Assembly (NCBI GenBank): GCA_020634575.1
Contig: JACKBM010000014.1
Location: forward strand, 52,496-116,495
Length of the DNA stretch: 64,000 bases
Reading direction: 5' to 3'
From: Ardenticatenales bacterium
Lineage (GTDB): Bacteria; Chloroflexota; Anaerolineae; Promineifilales; Promineifilaceae
Below are positions 23,885 to 32,622 of the stretch, piece after piece. The position numbers and the translations under genes were made by a program. The first letter of the stretch is position 1, and each line of letters begins with the position of its first letter. The notes beneath the pieces are model-generated. The model did not search any database, was not told the origin of the DNA, and saw nothing but the letters and a program-made list of their open reading frames with translations.

Positions 23885-26710
23885 TCACCACTCCGTTAAC
23901 TGCCAGATTTCGGCTCGCCAGCTTTCCTGTTCCCGACCGACCTCTGCCATCATCATGGCTGATTGCCGGATTTGTGCCTGCGCGGCCTCCTCCTGCCCGG
24001 CTTGATGGAGCATGTCGCCCAGATTGCTGCGCAGGGCCGCTTCATAATGCCGGTCACCCAACTGTTCACATAGTTGAATGGCCTCTTGCAGGTTGGCAAT
24101 AGCGGCTTCTGTCCGGCCGGTGCTGCCCAAAACAAGACTGAGATTATTTCGGGCGGCAATCTGGATGTCCCGGCGTTGACATTCATCGGCTAACCGGCGG
24201 CTTTGTGCCAGTAGTGTGCCTGCCATTTCCACTTCGCCGCGACTACGGGCGAGCATGCCCAACATATTGGTCGCCAGGGCCAAGATCGGCACGTCGCCGG
24301 CGTTTTGCGCCAAAACATGAGCCTTTTCTGCCAGGGCCAGGGCCTCGGCCGGTTGCTTCTGCCGATGGGCTACCAGGCTCTGATCCAATGTCAGGTGCGC
24401 CAGCTCAGCGGCGGCTGCGCCCTCACCCAGATGGGTATGGGCCTGGGCCAGTTTATGGGCCGCCAGGTCCCATTGCCCTTGTCGCTGGTATACCTGGGCC
24501 AGTTGATGCTCTAGCTGGCCAAGTTCAGGGCCGGGAGCAATGGCCGCGGCTGTTTCCAGGCTGGCGAGCGCGGCCGGATAATTGCCCAGCCGCACGTATA
24601 GTCCGCCACAGGCAGCGTGCCAGCGCCACGGCTCCTCCGCGCCCAAAGCCAGCGCCGCCTGATAAAAGTGCAGCGCATCTTGATGCGCAAAAAGGGCGCG
24701 CGCCTGATCACCGGCCTGGACAAAGTAGGCAGCGGCTTCCCTTTCCTGTCCAGCGTGCTGATAATGGGCAGCTATCTGGGCCGAAACAGCAGCGGCCGGG
24801 GCACGATCCGCCGCCATAGTGGTTGCCAGCCGGCGATGTAGCAGGCGCCGCCGGGCCAGCCCTGTCTCCTCGTAGACCAGGACCCGCAGCTTATCATGGC
24901 TGAAGTCGTAGGCGGCGCGGTCGTGGCTGACCTGTTCCACCAACAGACCGCGCGCCGTCAGCGTTTCGAGGGCCGTTACCGTCTCCTCGTCGCTACGACC
25001 GCTGGCGGCTTGCACCAACGCGATATCAAAACTGTGGCCAATAGCTGCCGCCGTCTGAAGTATCTGGCGCTCTTTCTCGTCGACCTGGGCCAGCCGCTGG
25101 TGCAGGAGATCGCGCACAGAAGCGGGTACGGCGAAGCCGGCGGATAAGGCCATCGAACCATCCCTGCTGCTGAGGGCCTCCAGGTAAGCAACAACGAACA
25201 TGGGGAGCCCTTCCGTTTCGCGGTGCAGTTGCTGGGAGAGGTCAGCCGTAAAGGGTTTGCCGTGGGCGGTCAGCAAGGCTGTCACGTGGTCCTGGGTAAA
25301 GCGGCTGGGTCGGATGATCTGGCAGACGTTTTCGCGGCCTAATCTGGCAGCTAGCGGGCTGAGCGATGTATTGGCCGGCAGATCTTCAGCGCGCCAGCAG
25401 AAAATGGTGAGGAACGGACGCTCTCGCCAGCGGTGCAGCAAATAGAGCAGCAATTCCAAAGAAGCCGCGTCCAGCCAATGGACATCATCCAGCCACAAAA
25501 TCCCGGGGGTAGGCCCAGCCAGTAGGGTGAGCAGCGTCTGGATGACCCCTTCATAAAAGCGCACTTGCTCACCAGGGCCATTCAGGCTGGTGTGCAGCGA
25601 CAGATTGCGTCCCTCACCCAGTTGGGGCAGCAAGCGGGCAGCTTCGGCCAGATGATGATCGGGCAGACTTTGGAGCCGTTCCAGGGCTTCAGGCGTCAAT
25701 CCTGCCCGGAGTGCCTGAATGAGTGGTGCGTAAGCGAGGTTGGTTTCACCTTCGTAGCAGCGGGTAGCAAGGGTGACCGCACCATGGGCTGATGCCCAGG
25801 CAACCATCGTCTCGGCCAGACGTGTCTTGCCAATGCCAGGCTCGCCTTCGATGATGAGCAATCGACCGTCTGGCCCAACTTGTTGGTAGATCTGCTGCAT
25901 TTGCTGGAGTTCGGCGTCGCGGCCAATCAGGTTAGGGGTGGACGGGGCGGCAGCCTGTGGCTGTTTTGCGGGCGGTAGCGGCTCAGCCATCTCACCGCTA
26001 GACCACCTGGTCACCCGGTCATTCTGGATGGCATGGTACAGGTCGGTCGTTTCTGGCAATGGTGGGACGCCCAGCTCTTCGTCGAGGATGCGCACGCAGT
26101 CGCGGTACTGCACCAGAGCATCAGCGGAGCGGCCATTTTCCGCCAGTAGACGCATGAGGGTGCGATGGGCTTCTTCGCGCAAGGGATCCATCTGGCACCA
26201 GTGGCGAGCATAGGCCAGGGCCGTTTCATCAGTCGTGGCTTGGGCCAGTTGGGCCAGGGCGCGGGTCAGATCGCGGCGTAAGCTTTCCTGCTGCTGTAGC
26301 TGCCAATCATCAAAGGGCAGGCTATCGCGCAGGCTGAAGCCCGCCAGAAAATCGCCACGGTACAACTTGATGGCCTCAGCCAGTTTGTTCTGCTGGATCG
26401 CCTGCTCAAACGCCGTGACATCACACCAGACATCAGCCGTTTCCAGGCCGATCAACTCTCGATTGGCGAATATTGCCTGGGCGCCTATGGCTGTTTTCAA
26501 GGCAGACAGCGTGCGGCGGAGGGCGGCTCTGGCCCGGCGCTCGTCGATATCGGGCCACAAAAAAGCGGCCAACCAGTCACGAGATGGTCGTTCACCACTT
26601 AATGCCAGGTAGGCCAGCAGGGCAGTGGCTTTACGCGTATCGACTTCCAGAATCTGAGCGCCCCGTTCCAGACGCGGGGGGCCAAGCAGCAACAGGCGCA
26701 ACGAATTCAT
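23885..26710 (-). CDS. SARP-type transcriptional regulator with AAA ATPase and TPR repeats
   Basis: A 941-residue regulator of the AfsR/BTAD class. An OmpR-like winged helix is at about 1-95 (KATALLAYLAL, LAAFLWPD, RAALRRTLSAL), a BTAD domain at about 98-245, and an AAA/NTPase module from about 260 with Walker A EGEPGIGKTR (288-297) and Walker B ILWLDDVHW. A long C-terminal TPR array follows (about 620-930). Such proteins switch on promoters in response to a signal read by the NTPase/TPR part. It is divergent from the membrane protein/cytochrome operon, and a 22-bp element shared with another promoter region sits between them, so these genes are candidate targets. Confidence 0.94.
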   Translation of the reverse strand: MNSLRLLLLGPPRLERGAQILEVDTRKATALLAYLALSGERPSRDWLAAFLWPDIDERRARAALRRTLSALKTAIGAQAIFANRELIGLETADVWCDVTAFEQAIQQNKLAEAIKLYRGDFLAGFSLRDSLPFDDWQLQQQESLRRDLTRALAQLAQATTDETALAYARHWCQMDPLREEAHRTLMRLLAENGRSADALVQYRDCVRILDEELGVPPLPETTDLYHAIQNDRVTRWSSGEMAEPLPPAKQPQAAAPSTPNLIGRDAELQQMQQIYQQVGPDGRLLIIEGEPGIGKTRLAETMVAWASAHGAVTLATRCYEGETNLAYAPLIQALRAGLTPEALERLQSLPDHHLAEAARLLPQLGEGRNLSLHTSLNGPGEQVRFYEGVIQTLLTLLAGPTPGILWLDDVHWLDAASLELLLYLLHRWRERPFLTIFCWRAEDLPANTSLSPLAARLGRENVCQIIRPSRFTQDHVTALLTAHGKPFTADLSQQLHRETEGLPMFVVAYLEALSSRDGSMALSAGFAVPASVRDLLHQRLAQVDEKERQILQTAAAIGHSFDIALVQAASGRSDEETVTALETLTARGLLVEQVSHDRAAYDFSHDKLRVLVYEETGLARRRLLHRRLATTMAADRAPAAAVSAQIAAHYQHAGQEREAAAYFVQAGDQARALFAHQDALHFYQAALALGAEEPWRWHAACGGLYVRLGNYPAALASLETAAAIAPGPELGQLEHQLAQVYQRQGQWDLAAHKLAQAHTHLGEGAAAAELAHLTLDQSLVAHRQKQPAEALALAEKAHVLAQNAGDVPILALATNMLGMLARSRGEVEMAGTLLAQSRRLADECQRRDIQIAARNNLSLVLGSTGRTEAAIANLQEAIQLCEQLGDRHYEAALRSNLGDMLHQAGQEEAAQAQIRQSAMMMAEVGREQESWRAEIWQLTEW

Positions 26711-26755
26711 CCTGTCATTTTAGCTAATACCGTTCCGAAAGACGATGGCCAGATG

Positions 26756-26777
26756 GTTTCGTAACGTTTAGAAGACG
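26756..26777. promoter_or_regulatory. Shared 22-bp element, copy 1
   Basis: Begins GTTTCGTAACGTTT and ends AGACG. It matches 32580-32601 at 20 of 22 bases. It lies between the divergent SARP gene and the membrane-protein/cytochrome operon. The other copy lies directly before the SpoIIE gene. Confidence 0.65.
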
Positions 26778-26864
26778 GACATTCAGTACAGTTATCAACA
26801 AATGCTTCGGCAACAAAGAATAGATTAGGCAGCCAGCCACAGGCTGGCTTGAGGAGCGTGCGCC

Positions 26865-27320
26865 GTGACAAATACATATCTGCCGCGACGAGAGAGAAGC
26901 TGGGGGGATACGGCCGTTGACGGCCTGCTGGCCGGTCTGGTGGCGGGGCTGCTAATGAGCCTGTTTCTGGCATTGGCGAGTTGGCTGAACGGGGCAGCGC
27001 CACTGACGACACTGGGCTATTTCGACCCTGCACAGGCAGGTAGTTGGCTGACGGGGTTTCTGGCTCATCTGGCGGTCTCGGCAATTTATGGTGTGGGGCT
27101 GGCTATGCTGCTGCGCCTGGTGGGCTGGCTACGGCCTTCTTTCACTAAACTGACCTGGCTGTTGGGCGCGGCTTATGGATTGCTGCTATGGGGCCTGGCG
27201 ATTGGGGTGGTGCTTACGGCCGTCGGTTCCTCCCTTGACCAGATTCCTGCCTGGGAGTTTGGGCTCGCCCATCTGCTGTATGGCCTGGTAGCTGGCTACC
27301 GGCTGCAAAAAGCTCAATAG
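26865..27320 (+). CDS. Small multi-pass membrane protein
   Basis: A 151-residue protein with about four TM segments (roughly 17-41, 66-86, 97-119 and 125-145) and no recognised domain. The start is a GTG at 26865 with GAGGAG eight bases upstream. It ends 9 bases before the diheme cytochrome gene, so the two share an operon. It could be a quinol or cytochrome partner, but no heme-ligand pattern is clear. Function unknown. Confidence 0.75.
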   Translation: MTNTYLPRRERSWGDTAVDGLLAGLVAGLLMSLFLALASWLNGAAPLTTLGYFDPAQAGSWLTGFLAHLAVSAIYGVGLAMLLRLVGWLRPSFTKLTWLLGAAYGLLLWGLAIGVVLTAVGSSLDQIPAWEFGLAHLLYGLVAGYRLQKAQ

Positions 27321-27329
27321 GAGGAAATA

Positions 27330-28220
27330 ATGAAACGAATATTGAAATGGACCGGCATTGTGCTGACGGTATTGCTTCTGGCTGTTGTGGTGCTGCATTT
27401 TGTGGGTAAATCGCGCTTGAATAATGCGCCAGAGGTAGCCACAAACCCAGTAGCGGCGGCATTCGGGGATGCGGCCATTGCCCGCGGCGAACATTTGGTG
27501 AACGTTGTCAGTGAGTGCCGGGGATGTCATGGTGACCAGCTGGAAGGCAGTCTGTTTATTGATGGCGAAATCGGCATCTATCTGACTGCTCCGAACCTGA
27601 CATCAGGCAAGGGCGGTATTGGCGACTCCTACACCGATGCTGATTGGGAGCGGGCGATCCGCCACGGTATAGGTGGTGATAATCGTGTGTTGGCAATCAT
27701 GCCCTCAAACTTCTTCTCACATTACAGCGATGCGGATTTGGCGGCCATAATTGCCTATCTAAAAACGGTACCGCCAGTCGACAGTGATTTTGGTCCGCGC
27801 CGCTTCGGTTTTCCCGGTAGCATTATGGGCGGCCTGGTGGGCTTCGACGAGTTCACCAAAATCAACGGCATCAATCATGATGTAGTCGGCAGTGAAGCGC
27901 CACCAGAAGGCGCTACGGCCGAATATGGTGCTTACATGGTCAACATTGCCATGTGCGGTGAATGTCATGCTGCCAACTTTGCCGGAATTGTCGGCAATGA
28001 TGGTCCGCCGCCCGGACCCAACTTAACCCCCGGTGGCGAACTGGGTGACTGGACGGAAGCTGACTTCATTAATACGATTCGCACTGGGGAGACGCCGTCC
28101 GGCAGAAAGCTGAGCAGCGACCTGATGCCATGGACCTTTTTCAGCCAAATGAGCGACGTAGAATTGCAGGCCATTTGGGCTTACCTGCATTCACTGTCTG
28201 CGCTGCCGGATAATTCGTAA
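27330..28220 (+). CDS. Membrane-anchored diheme cytochrome c
   Basis: A 296-residue protein with an N-terminal TM anchor (about 7-26) and two cytochrome c domains. The heme motifs are CRGCH (C63, C66, H67) and CGECH (C209, C212, H213). Each is followed by a likely distal Met (IMPSNFFSHYSDADL near 124, DLMPWTFFSQMSDVEL near 265). This pattern is common in cytochrome c subunits of membrane dehydrogenases and electron shuttles outside the membrane. A strong AGGAGG site precedes the ATG. No dehydrogenase gene is adjacent, so its partner is elsewhere. Confidence 0.95.
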   Translation: MKRILKWTGIVLTVLLLAVVVLHFVGKSRLNNAPEVATNPVAAAFGDAAIARGEHLVNVVSECRGCHGDQLEGSLFIDGEIGIYLTAPNLTSGKGGIGDSYTDADWERAIRHGIGGDNRVLAIMPSNFFSHYSDADLAAIIAYLKTVPPVDSDFGPRRFGFPGSIMGGLVGFDEFTKINGINHDVVGSEAPPEGATAEYGAYMVNIAMCGECHAANFAGIVGNDGPPPGPNLTPGGELGDWTEADFINTIRTGETPSGRKLSSDLMPWTFFSQMSDVELQAIWAYLHSLSALPDNS

Positions 28221-28221
28221 A

Positions 28222-28254
28222 ATTCGGTAAGAGTGTGGCACACTCCTACCGAAT
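28222..28254. repeat. Hairpin after the cytochrome gene
   Basis: 16-base arms (28222-28237 and 28239-28254) around a GTGGCAC centre, with one mismatch. There is no T-run, so it is either an intergenic repeat unit or a processing/partial termination site between the cytochrome gene and the sensor genes. Confidence 0.6.
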
Positions 28255-28304
28255 GCGTGCCAGGCAAGACTAAATGTTGATCCCGGGCAAGGAAACTATA
28301 AAAG

Positions 28305-29741
28305 ATGCATGGGCAAAAACAACAGTTTGACGAGCGCAGCTTAAACAGGGGTAGTTGGGCAGTGCTGTTGCTGGCGTTGGCTTACATTGCCAGTGCTATG
28401 CTGCTGGTTGGCTATGCCTTCCAACTGCCATCTGATGGCTGGACGTTTGACACGAATGGTGATTTAGCAACGTCCGTCGCCCCCATTGTCGATCATGCCA
28501 CCCCACTTTTGCCTGGTGACCAACTGCTGGCTGTGGACGGGCAGGCTATTCTCCTCAACGACGGCACCCTGCGCCCCGTTGCGCCGCCACCAAACTGGCA
28601 AATTGGGCAAACCGTTACGTACACATTGCTGCGTGAGGGACAGCAGGTGAACCTGAACGTGACGCTGCATCAATTGTCGTGGGCGGATCTGCTGCGCGGC
28701 TACAAACTGAGCGGCAACATCTGGATCACCAATTTGCTCTGGTATGTCATTGGCTTTGGCGTCTTTTTCCTGCGTCCGCGCGATACGGCTGCACGCCTGC
28801 TGCTGCTCTTCACCACCTACTGGAACACGATCAACGTTTTTATGCAGCGCGTGGAAGATTGGAATTTTGGCTGGTGGCCACCGGAACTCTTTTATCCCGG
28901 TCTGTTCTTGAATTTATTGTGGGTCTTCATGTTTGGCCTGATGATCCACTTCGTCCTGTCCTTCCCGCTGCGAAAATGGCCACTGACACGCCGCCCGCGT
29001 TTGGTCTTGGGGTTGTTGTATGGGCTTCCGGCAGTGAGTTTGACGCTAACCCTGCTTGCTGGGAATTTTGCCATTTACAACAGTGCGTTATTTTCTATGA
29101 TTGTTATTCTGGTTGTGACCCTGGTGGCCGCAACCACTCACAATTTGCGCCGTGTCCGTGACCGGGTAGTACGCGCGCAGATTGGCTGGGTCGCCTTGGG
29201 CATCGCCAGCCCGATAGTGGCGACGTTTATACCGGGCGCACTCCTCAACCTATTTCTGCCGAATGTGAACAACACGGCTGTGCTGGCAAATTGGGCCTTT
29301 AACTTGCTAGGATTGCTCCTACCTCTATGTTTTGGTATTGCTATCACCCGGTACCGGCTGTTTGACATCAATGTCATCATCCGCAGAACACTGGTTTACG
29401 CATTACTTTCGGCGCTGCTGGCGCTGGTTTATTTTGGCAGCGTGGTGCTGCTGCAAAATGTAATCGGCCGGACGGCAGATGAGCAGGCACCGCTGGTGAT
29501 TGTAATTTCCACGCTGATCATTGCCGCTCTGTTTGCGCCGCTGCGGCAGCGGGTACAGGCGTTTATCGACCGTCGCTTCTTCCGCCAAAAGTATGATGCG
29601 CAGCAAATCCTGGCCCAGTTTGCCCAAACTGCCCGCGATGAGGTCGAGATGGAGGCGTTGTCCAGCGAACTACTCCACGTTGTGCAAGAAACGATGCAGC
29701 CTGCCAACATCTCGCTTTGGCTAAAGAATGGCGACGCGTAA
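28305..29741 (+). CDS. Multi-pass sensor-like membrane protein without kinase domain (copy 1 of 3)
   Basis: A 478-residue protein. TM1 (about 17-38) is followed by a PDZ-like extracytoplasmic domain (about 55-125; PLLPGDQLLAVDGQAIL, VTYTLLREGQQVNLNVTLHQL), then about seven TM segments (140-385). It ends with the block YRLFDINVIIRRTLVYALLSAL, then RRFFRQKYDAQQILAQFAQT and VVQETMQPANISLWL. In other bacteria this ending leads into GAF or histidine kinase domains (from memory); here the protein stops there. It probably senses an envelope signal and passes it to a separate protein. Two paralogues and a SpoIIE phosphatase follow on the same strand. Confidence 0.85.
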   Translation: MHGQKQQFDERSLNRGSWAVLLLALAYIASAMLLVGYAFQLPSDGWTFDTNGDLATSVAPIVDHATPLLPGDQLLAVDGQAILLNDGTLRPVAPPPNWQIGQTVTYTLLREGQQVNLNVTLHQLSWADLLRGYKLSGNIWITNLLWYVIGFGVFFLRPRDTAARLLLLFTTYWNTINVFMQRVEDWNFGWWPPELFYPGLFLNLLWVFMFGLMIHFVLSFPLRKWPLTRRPRLVLGLLYGLPAVSLTLTLLAGNFAIYNSALFSMIVILVVTLVAATTHNLRRVRDRVVRAQIGWVALGIASPIVATFIPGALLNLFLPNVNNTAVLANWAFNLLGLLLPLCFGIAITRYRLFDINVIIRRTLVYALLSALLALVYFGSVVLLQNVIGRTADEQAPLVIVISTLIIAALFAPLRQRVQAFIDRRFFRQKYDAQQILAQFAQTARDEVEMEALSSELLHVVQETMQPANISLWLKNGDA

Positions 29742-29775
29742 TGATTGGCAGATGGTTACCATTTAGAGTGAACTC

Positions 29776-31221
29776 ATGACAAAATCGACAACATCATCAG
29801 AAACCACTTTTAATCGTCAGGCGGTACTGTTGCTGGCCGTGGTACTCACCTTTGTTGTTGTTGTGTTTGTTAATACCATTCTTGTCTTGCGCCTACCAGG
29901 CGATGGCTGGCAGATGCCTTACAACGACAGGGACACTGGTAATTACCAGTTGAGCTATTTTTTGGGTGACTGGGAAACACCGTTGCGAGCAGGTGATGTG
30001 GTCATGGCCGTGGGCGAACAGGCCACACCCAAGACGGTACAATACGTGCCTCTGCCCACGCCCGCCAACTGGGTTGAGGGCGGCGCAGTCATCTACACGA
30101 TCCAGCGCGACGGTCAGACCATGGCGCTGCCCGTGACGTTACACCGGCTATCGGCCCGCGGCGTTTTACGGGGGCTGGCCACGACGATGAGCGACGAGCT
30201 CTCGGGCTGGAGCTGGGTCCTGGTTGGGTTGCTTGTTTTCTGGTTGCGACCCAATAATCAGGCGTCGCGATTGCTTCTGGTGGCGAGCAGCAGCTACGGC
30301 ATTGTGAACCAGATTGGCCTGGCGGCAACGACTATCCCCCTTGATTTTGCGCCGCTGCCTATGTGGACACTTTTTTGGGTGGCCACTTTCTTTTGGGGCT
30401 GGCTCTTCTTCCCCTCGCTCATTCTACTCCTGCTGGTATTTCCGCTGCCATTGTGGCCCATGACGCGCCGTCCTCACCTGACCACAGCTTTGTTCTATGT
30501 GATTCCTATTGCCGTCATGATCTTTACCCTGCTGGTCGGGGTGGATGGTCCGGCGACGGCACTTTTAGTCGTGGAAGCTATTTTGATCTTTGTGACAGCG
30601 GGCGCGGCCGTTTTTCAAGTCTTTCGTCAACGTCATAATCGCGTCGCCCGCGCCCAGGTCAGTTGGGTTGCCTTTGGCATTGCTTTTAGCCTGGGTGGCA
30701 CATTGCTCTTCTACCTGTTGAATTGGTTTGGATTTGTTCAGCTCGAAACCAATATTTTCTGGATGATTCTCAGTTGGCCCGTCTCGTTAGGTTTGCCCGC
30801 CAGCTTTGCCATCGCCATATTGCGCTACCGGCTGTTCGACATCGACGTCATCATCCGCAAGACGCTGGTGTATGCGCTGCTGTCCGGGCTGCTGGCATTG
30901 GTTTATTTAGGCAGCGTGGTGCTGCTGCAAACCATCTTTGATTCTGTCGCCCAGGAACGTTCACCGTTCATTATCGTTGTGTCGACGCTGTTGATTGCTG
31001 CCCTGTTTGCCCCATTGCGGCAGCGGATACAAGCATTCATTGATCGCCGTTTTTACCGCCAAAAGTACGATGCCCAGCAAATATTGGCCCAATTTGCCGA
31101 AACCGCCCGTGATCAGGTGGAAGTGGACGCGTTGACGGCGGAACTACGCCGCGTCGTGCAAGAGACGATGCAGCCGGAGACCTTGTTTTTGTGGCTGTCG
31201 GACTCCGCAAAAACAAAATAA
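29776..31221 (+). CDS. Multi-pass sensor-like membrane protein without kinase domain (copy 2 of 3)
   Basis: A 481-residue paralogue of the previous gene with the same order: TM1, PDZ-like domain (PLRAGDVVMAVGEQA, IYTIQRDGQTMALPVTLHRL), a membrane bundle, then YRLFDIDVIIRKTLVYALLSGL, RRFYRQKYDAQQILAQFAETA and VVQETMQPETLFLWL at the end. It starts 34 bases after the first copy. The conserved tail and the varied extracytoplasmic part suggest that the three proteins read different signals for the same output (inference). Confidence 0.85.
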   Translation: MTKSTTSSETTFNRQAVLLLAVVLTFVVVVFVNTILVLRLPGDGWQMPYNDRDTGNYQLSYFLGDWETPLRAGDVVMAVGEQATPKTVQYVPLPTPANWVEGGAVIYTIQRDGQTMALPVTLHRLSARGVLRGLATTMSDELSGWSWVLVGLLVFWLRPNNQASRLLLVASSSYGIVNQIGLAATTIPLDFAPLPMWTLFWVATFFWGWLFFPSLILLLLVFPLPLWPMTRRPHLTTALFYVIPIAVMIFTLLVGVDGPATALLVVEAILIFVTAGAAVFQVFRQRHNRVARAQVSWVAFGIAFSLGGTLLFYLLNWFGFVQLETNIFWMILSWPVSLGLPASFAIAILRYRLFDIDVIIRKTLVYALLSGLLALVYLGSVVLLQTIFDSVAQERSPFIIVVSTLLIAALFAPLRQRIQAFIDRRFYRQKYDAQQILAQFAETARDQVEVDALTAELRRVVQETMQPETLFLWLSDSAKTK

Positions 31222-31285
31222 AGAGTTGCTGAAGAGTTACTCGCTAAAGTTGGAACCATGACATCACAACAACGTGGAGATGTAC

Positions 31286-32554
31286 ATGAATTCCAAAACT
31301 AAAATTGAGAATACTGTTCGACTCTGGCCGACCGTTGGCCTTTTTACAGCTCTGGTACTGGGCATGACAGGCTGTGTACTTTTCTACCTGAATCGGGAAA
31401 CGGCCGTTCCGGCGGCCTGGGGGACCACGGGCGGAGCGCGCAATAACTTCGTGAGTTGGTTCAATGCGCTGCAGCTTGGCCTTATTGTCCCGTTGCTGGC
31501 CGGCTTGTTCGGCAACCTGATCTTGCGTCGCCGTATTGTGCCCCAGATGGGTGTTTTGTTTCTGAGCCTGAGTCTCGTTGCCGGCTCGATGAACTTTATG
31601 TCGGAATATGCCATTTTGGGCGCCTACACAAGGGTCACGCCACTACCTGGCACTTTTATCATCGCCTGGGCCAACAACTTTGTCTGGATATTGTTGTTTT
31701 TCCTGGCGCTGTACATGCTGGCAATCTTCCCAAACGGCCGTTTCCTTTCCCCACGGTGGCGTAGTCTCGTTATCGGCTTGCTTTGCCTGTTTGCCGTTCC
31801 ACTCACGATAGCTTCTATCATCGAAACGCCACTTTCGTCCGCTTTCCAGATCGCGAATCCGTTCTTCAGCAGTTATCCTGAAGGTTTTTACAATCTTCTA
31901 TTCAACATCGGCATTCCCGGCATGTTCCTGTCTATTGTGGTGGTGCTGCTGGCGGTGCTGCTGCGCTACCGGCGCAGTCAGGGGCGCGAACGGCAGCAAA
32001 TGAAATGGCTGTTCGCCGGCGTGGCACTGATGGCCTTGGCCGTCGGGACGGGCTTCGTCCTCAGCTTTGAGCTGGACATCGCCGCAGGCGATATTATGGT
32101 GAATGGTTCGATGCTCGGGGCATTGTCTGGTATCGGGGTTGCGCTCGTGCGTCATCAGCTGTACGACATCGATATCATCATTCGGCGCACGTTGCTGTAC
32201 ACAGCTGTTTCGGCCACGGTCGCCGGGGTATATTTGGGCAGCATTTTGCTGTTGCAAGCTATGTTTAGCAGCGCCGTTGCCGCTCAATCGCCACTGCTGA
32301 TTGTCGTTTCCACGCTTATCAGCGCCGCGTTGTTCAGCCCATTGCGCCGGCGACTCCAGACGCTGATTGACCGGCGCTTTTTCCGGCAAAAATATGACGC
32401 CCAACAGGTGCTGGCCGGCTTCGCCCGGGCGGCCCGCGACGAAGTCGAAATCGAGACATTGACCGCGGAAATGCTCACTGTCATCCAGGCAACCATCCAA
32501 CCCACTCACATTTTGCTTTGGTTCGACCCTCGCGCCGACGATCGGGATCATTAA
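31286..32554 (+). CDS. Multi-pass sensor-like membrane protein without kinase domain (copy 3 of 3)
   Basis: A 422-residue member of the same family that lacks the PDZ-like loop; a shorter loop (TAVPAAWGTTGGARNN) replaces it. The membrane bundle and the ending (YDIDIIIRRTLLYTAVSATV, RRFFRQKYDAQQVLAGFARAA, IQATIQPTHILLW) are retained. The frame begins at 31274, but the ATG at 31286 has GTGGAG about six bases upstream and is preferred. It precedes the SpoIIE/HATPase gene by 68 bases. Confidence 0.85.
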   Translation: MNSKTKIENTVRLWPTVGLFTALVLGMTGCVLFYLNRETAVPAAWGTTGGARNNFVSWFNALQLGLIVPLLAGLFGNLILRRRIVPQMGVLFLSLSLVAGSMNFMSEYAILGAYTRVTPLPGTFIIAWANNFVWILLFFLALYMLAIFPNGRFLSPRWRSLVIGLLCLFAVPLTIASIIETPLSSAFQIANPFFSSYPEGFYNLLFNIGIPGMFLSIVVVLLAVLLRYRRSQGRERQQMKWLFAGVALMALAVGTGFVLSFELDIAAGDIMVNGSMLGALSGIGVALVRHQLYDIDIIIRRTLLYTAVSATVAGVYLGSILLLQAMFSSAVAAQSPLLIVVSTLISAALFSPLRRRLQTLIDRRFFRQKYDAQQVLAGFARAARDEVEIETLTAEMLTVIQATIQPTHILLWFDPRADDRDH

Positions 32555-32579
32555 CCAAAGATAGATGTGGCAGACCACA

Positions 32580-32601
32580 GTTTCGTAACGTTTGGCAGAC
32601 G
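32580..32601. promoter_or_regulatory. Shared 22-bp element, copy 2
   Basis: 20 of 22 bases match the element at 26756-26777 (core GTTTCGTAACGTTT). It lies 21 bases before the SpoIIE start codon, so it is more likely an operator than a -35 box. Confidence 0.65.
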
Positions 32602-32622
32602 ATAGCCTGCTATGATGAGGAC

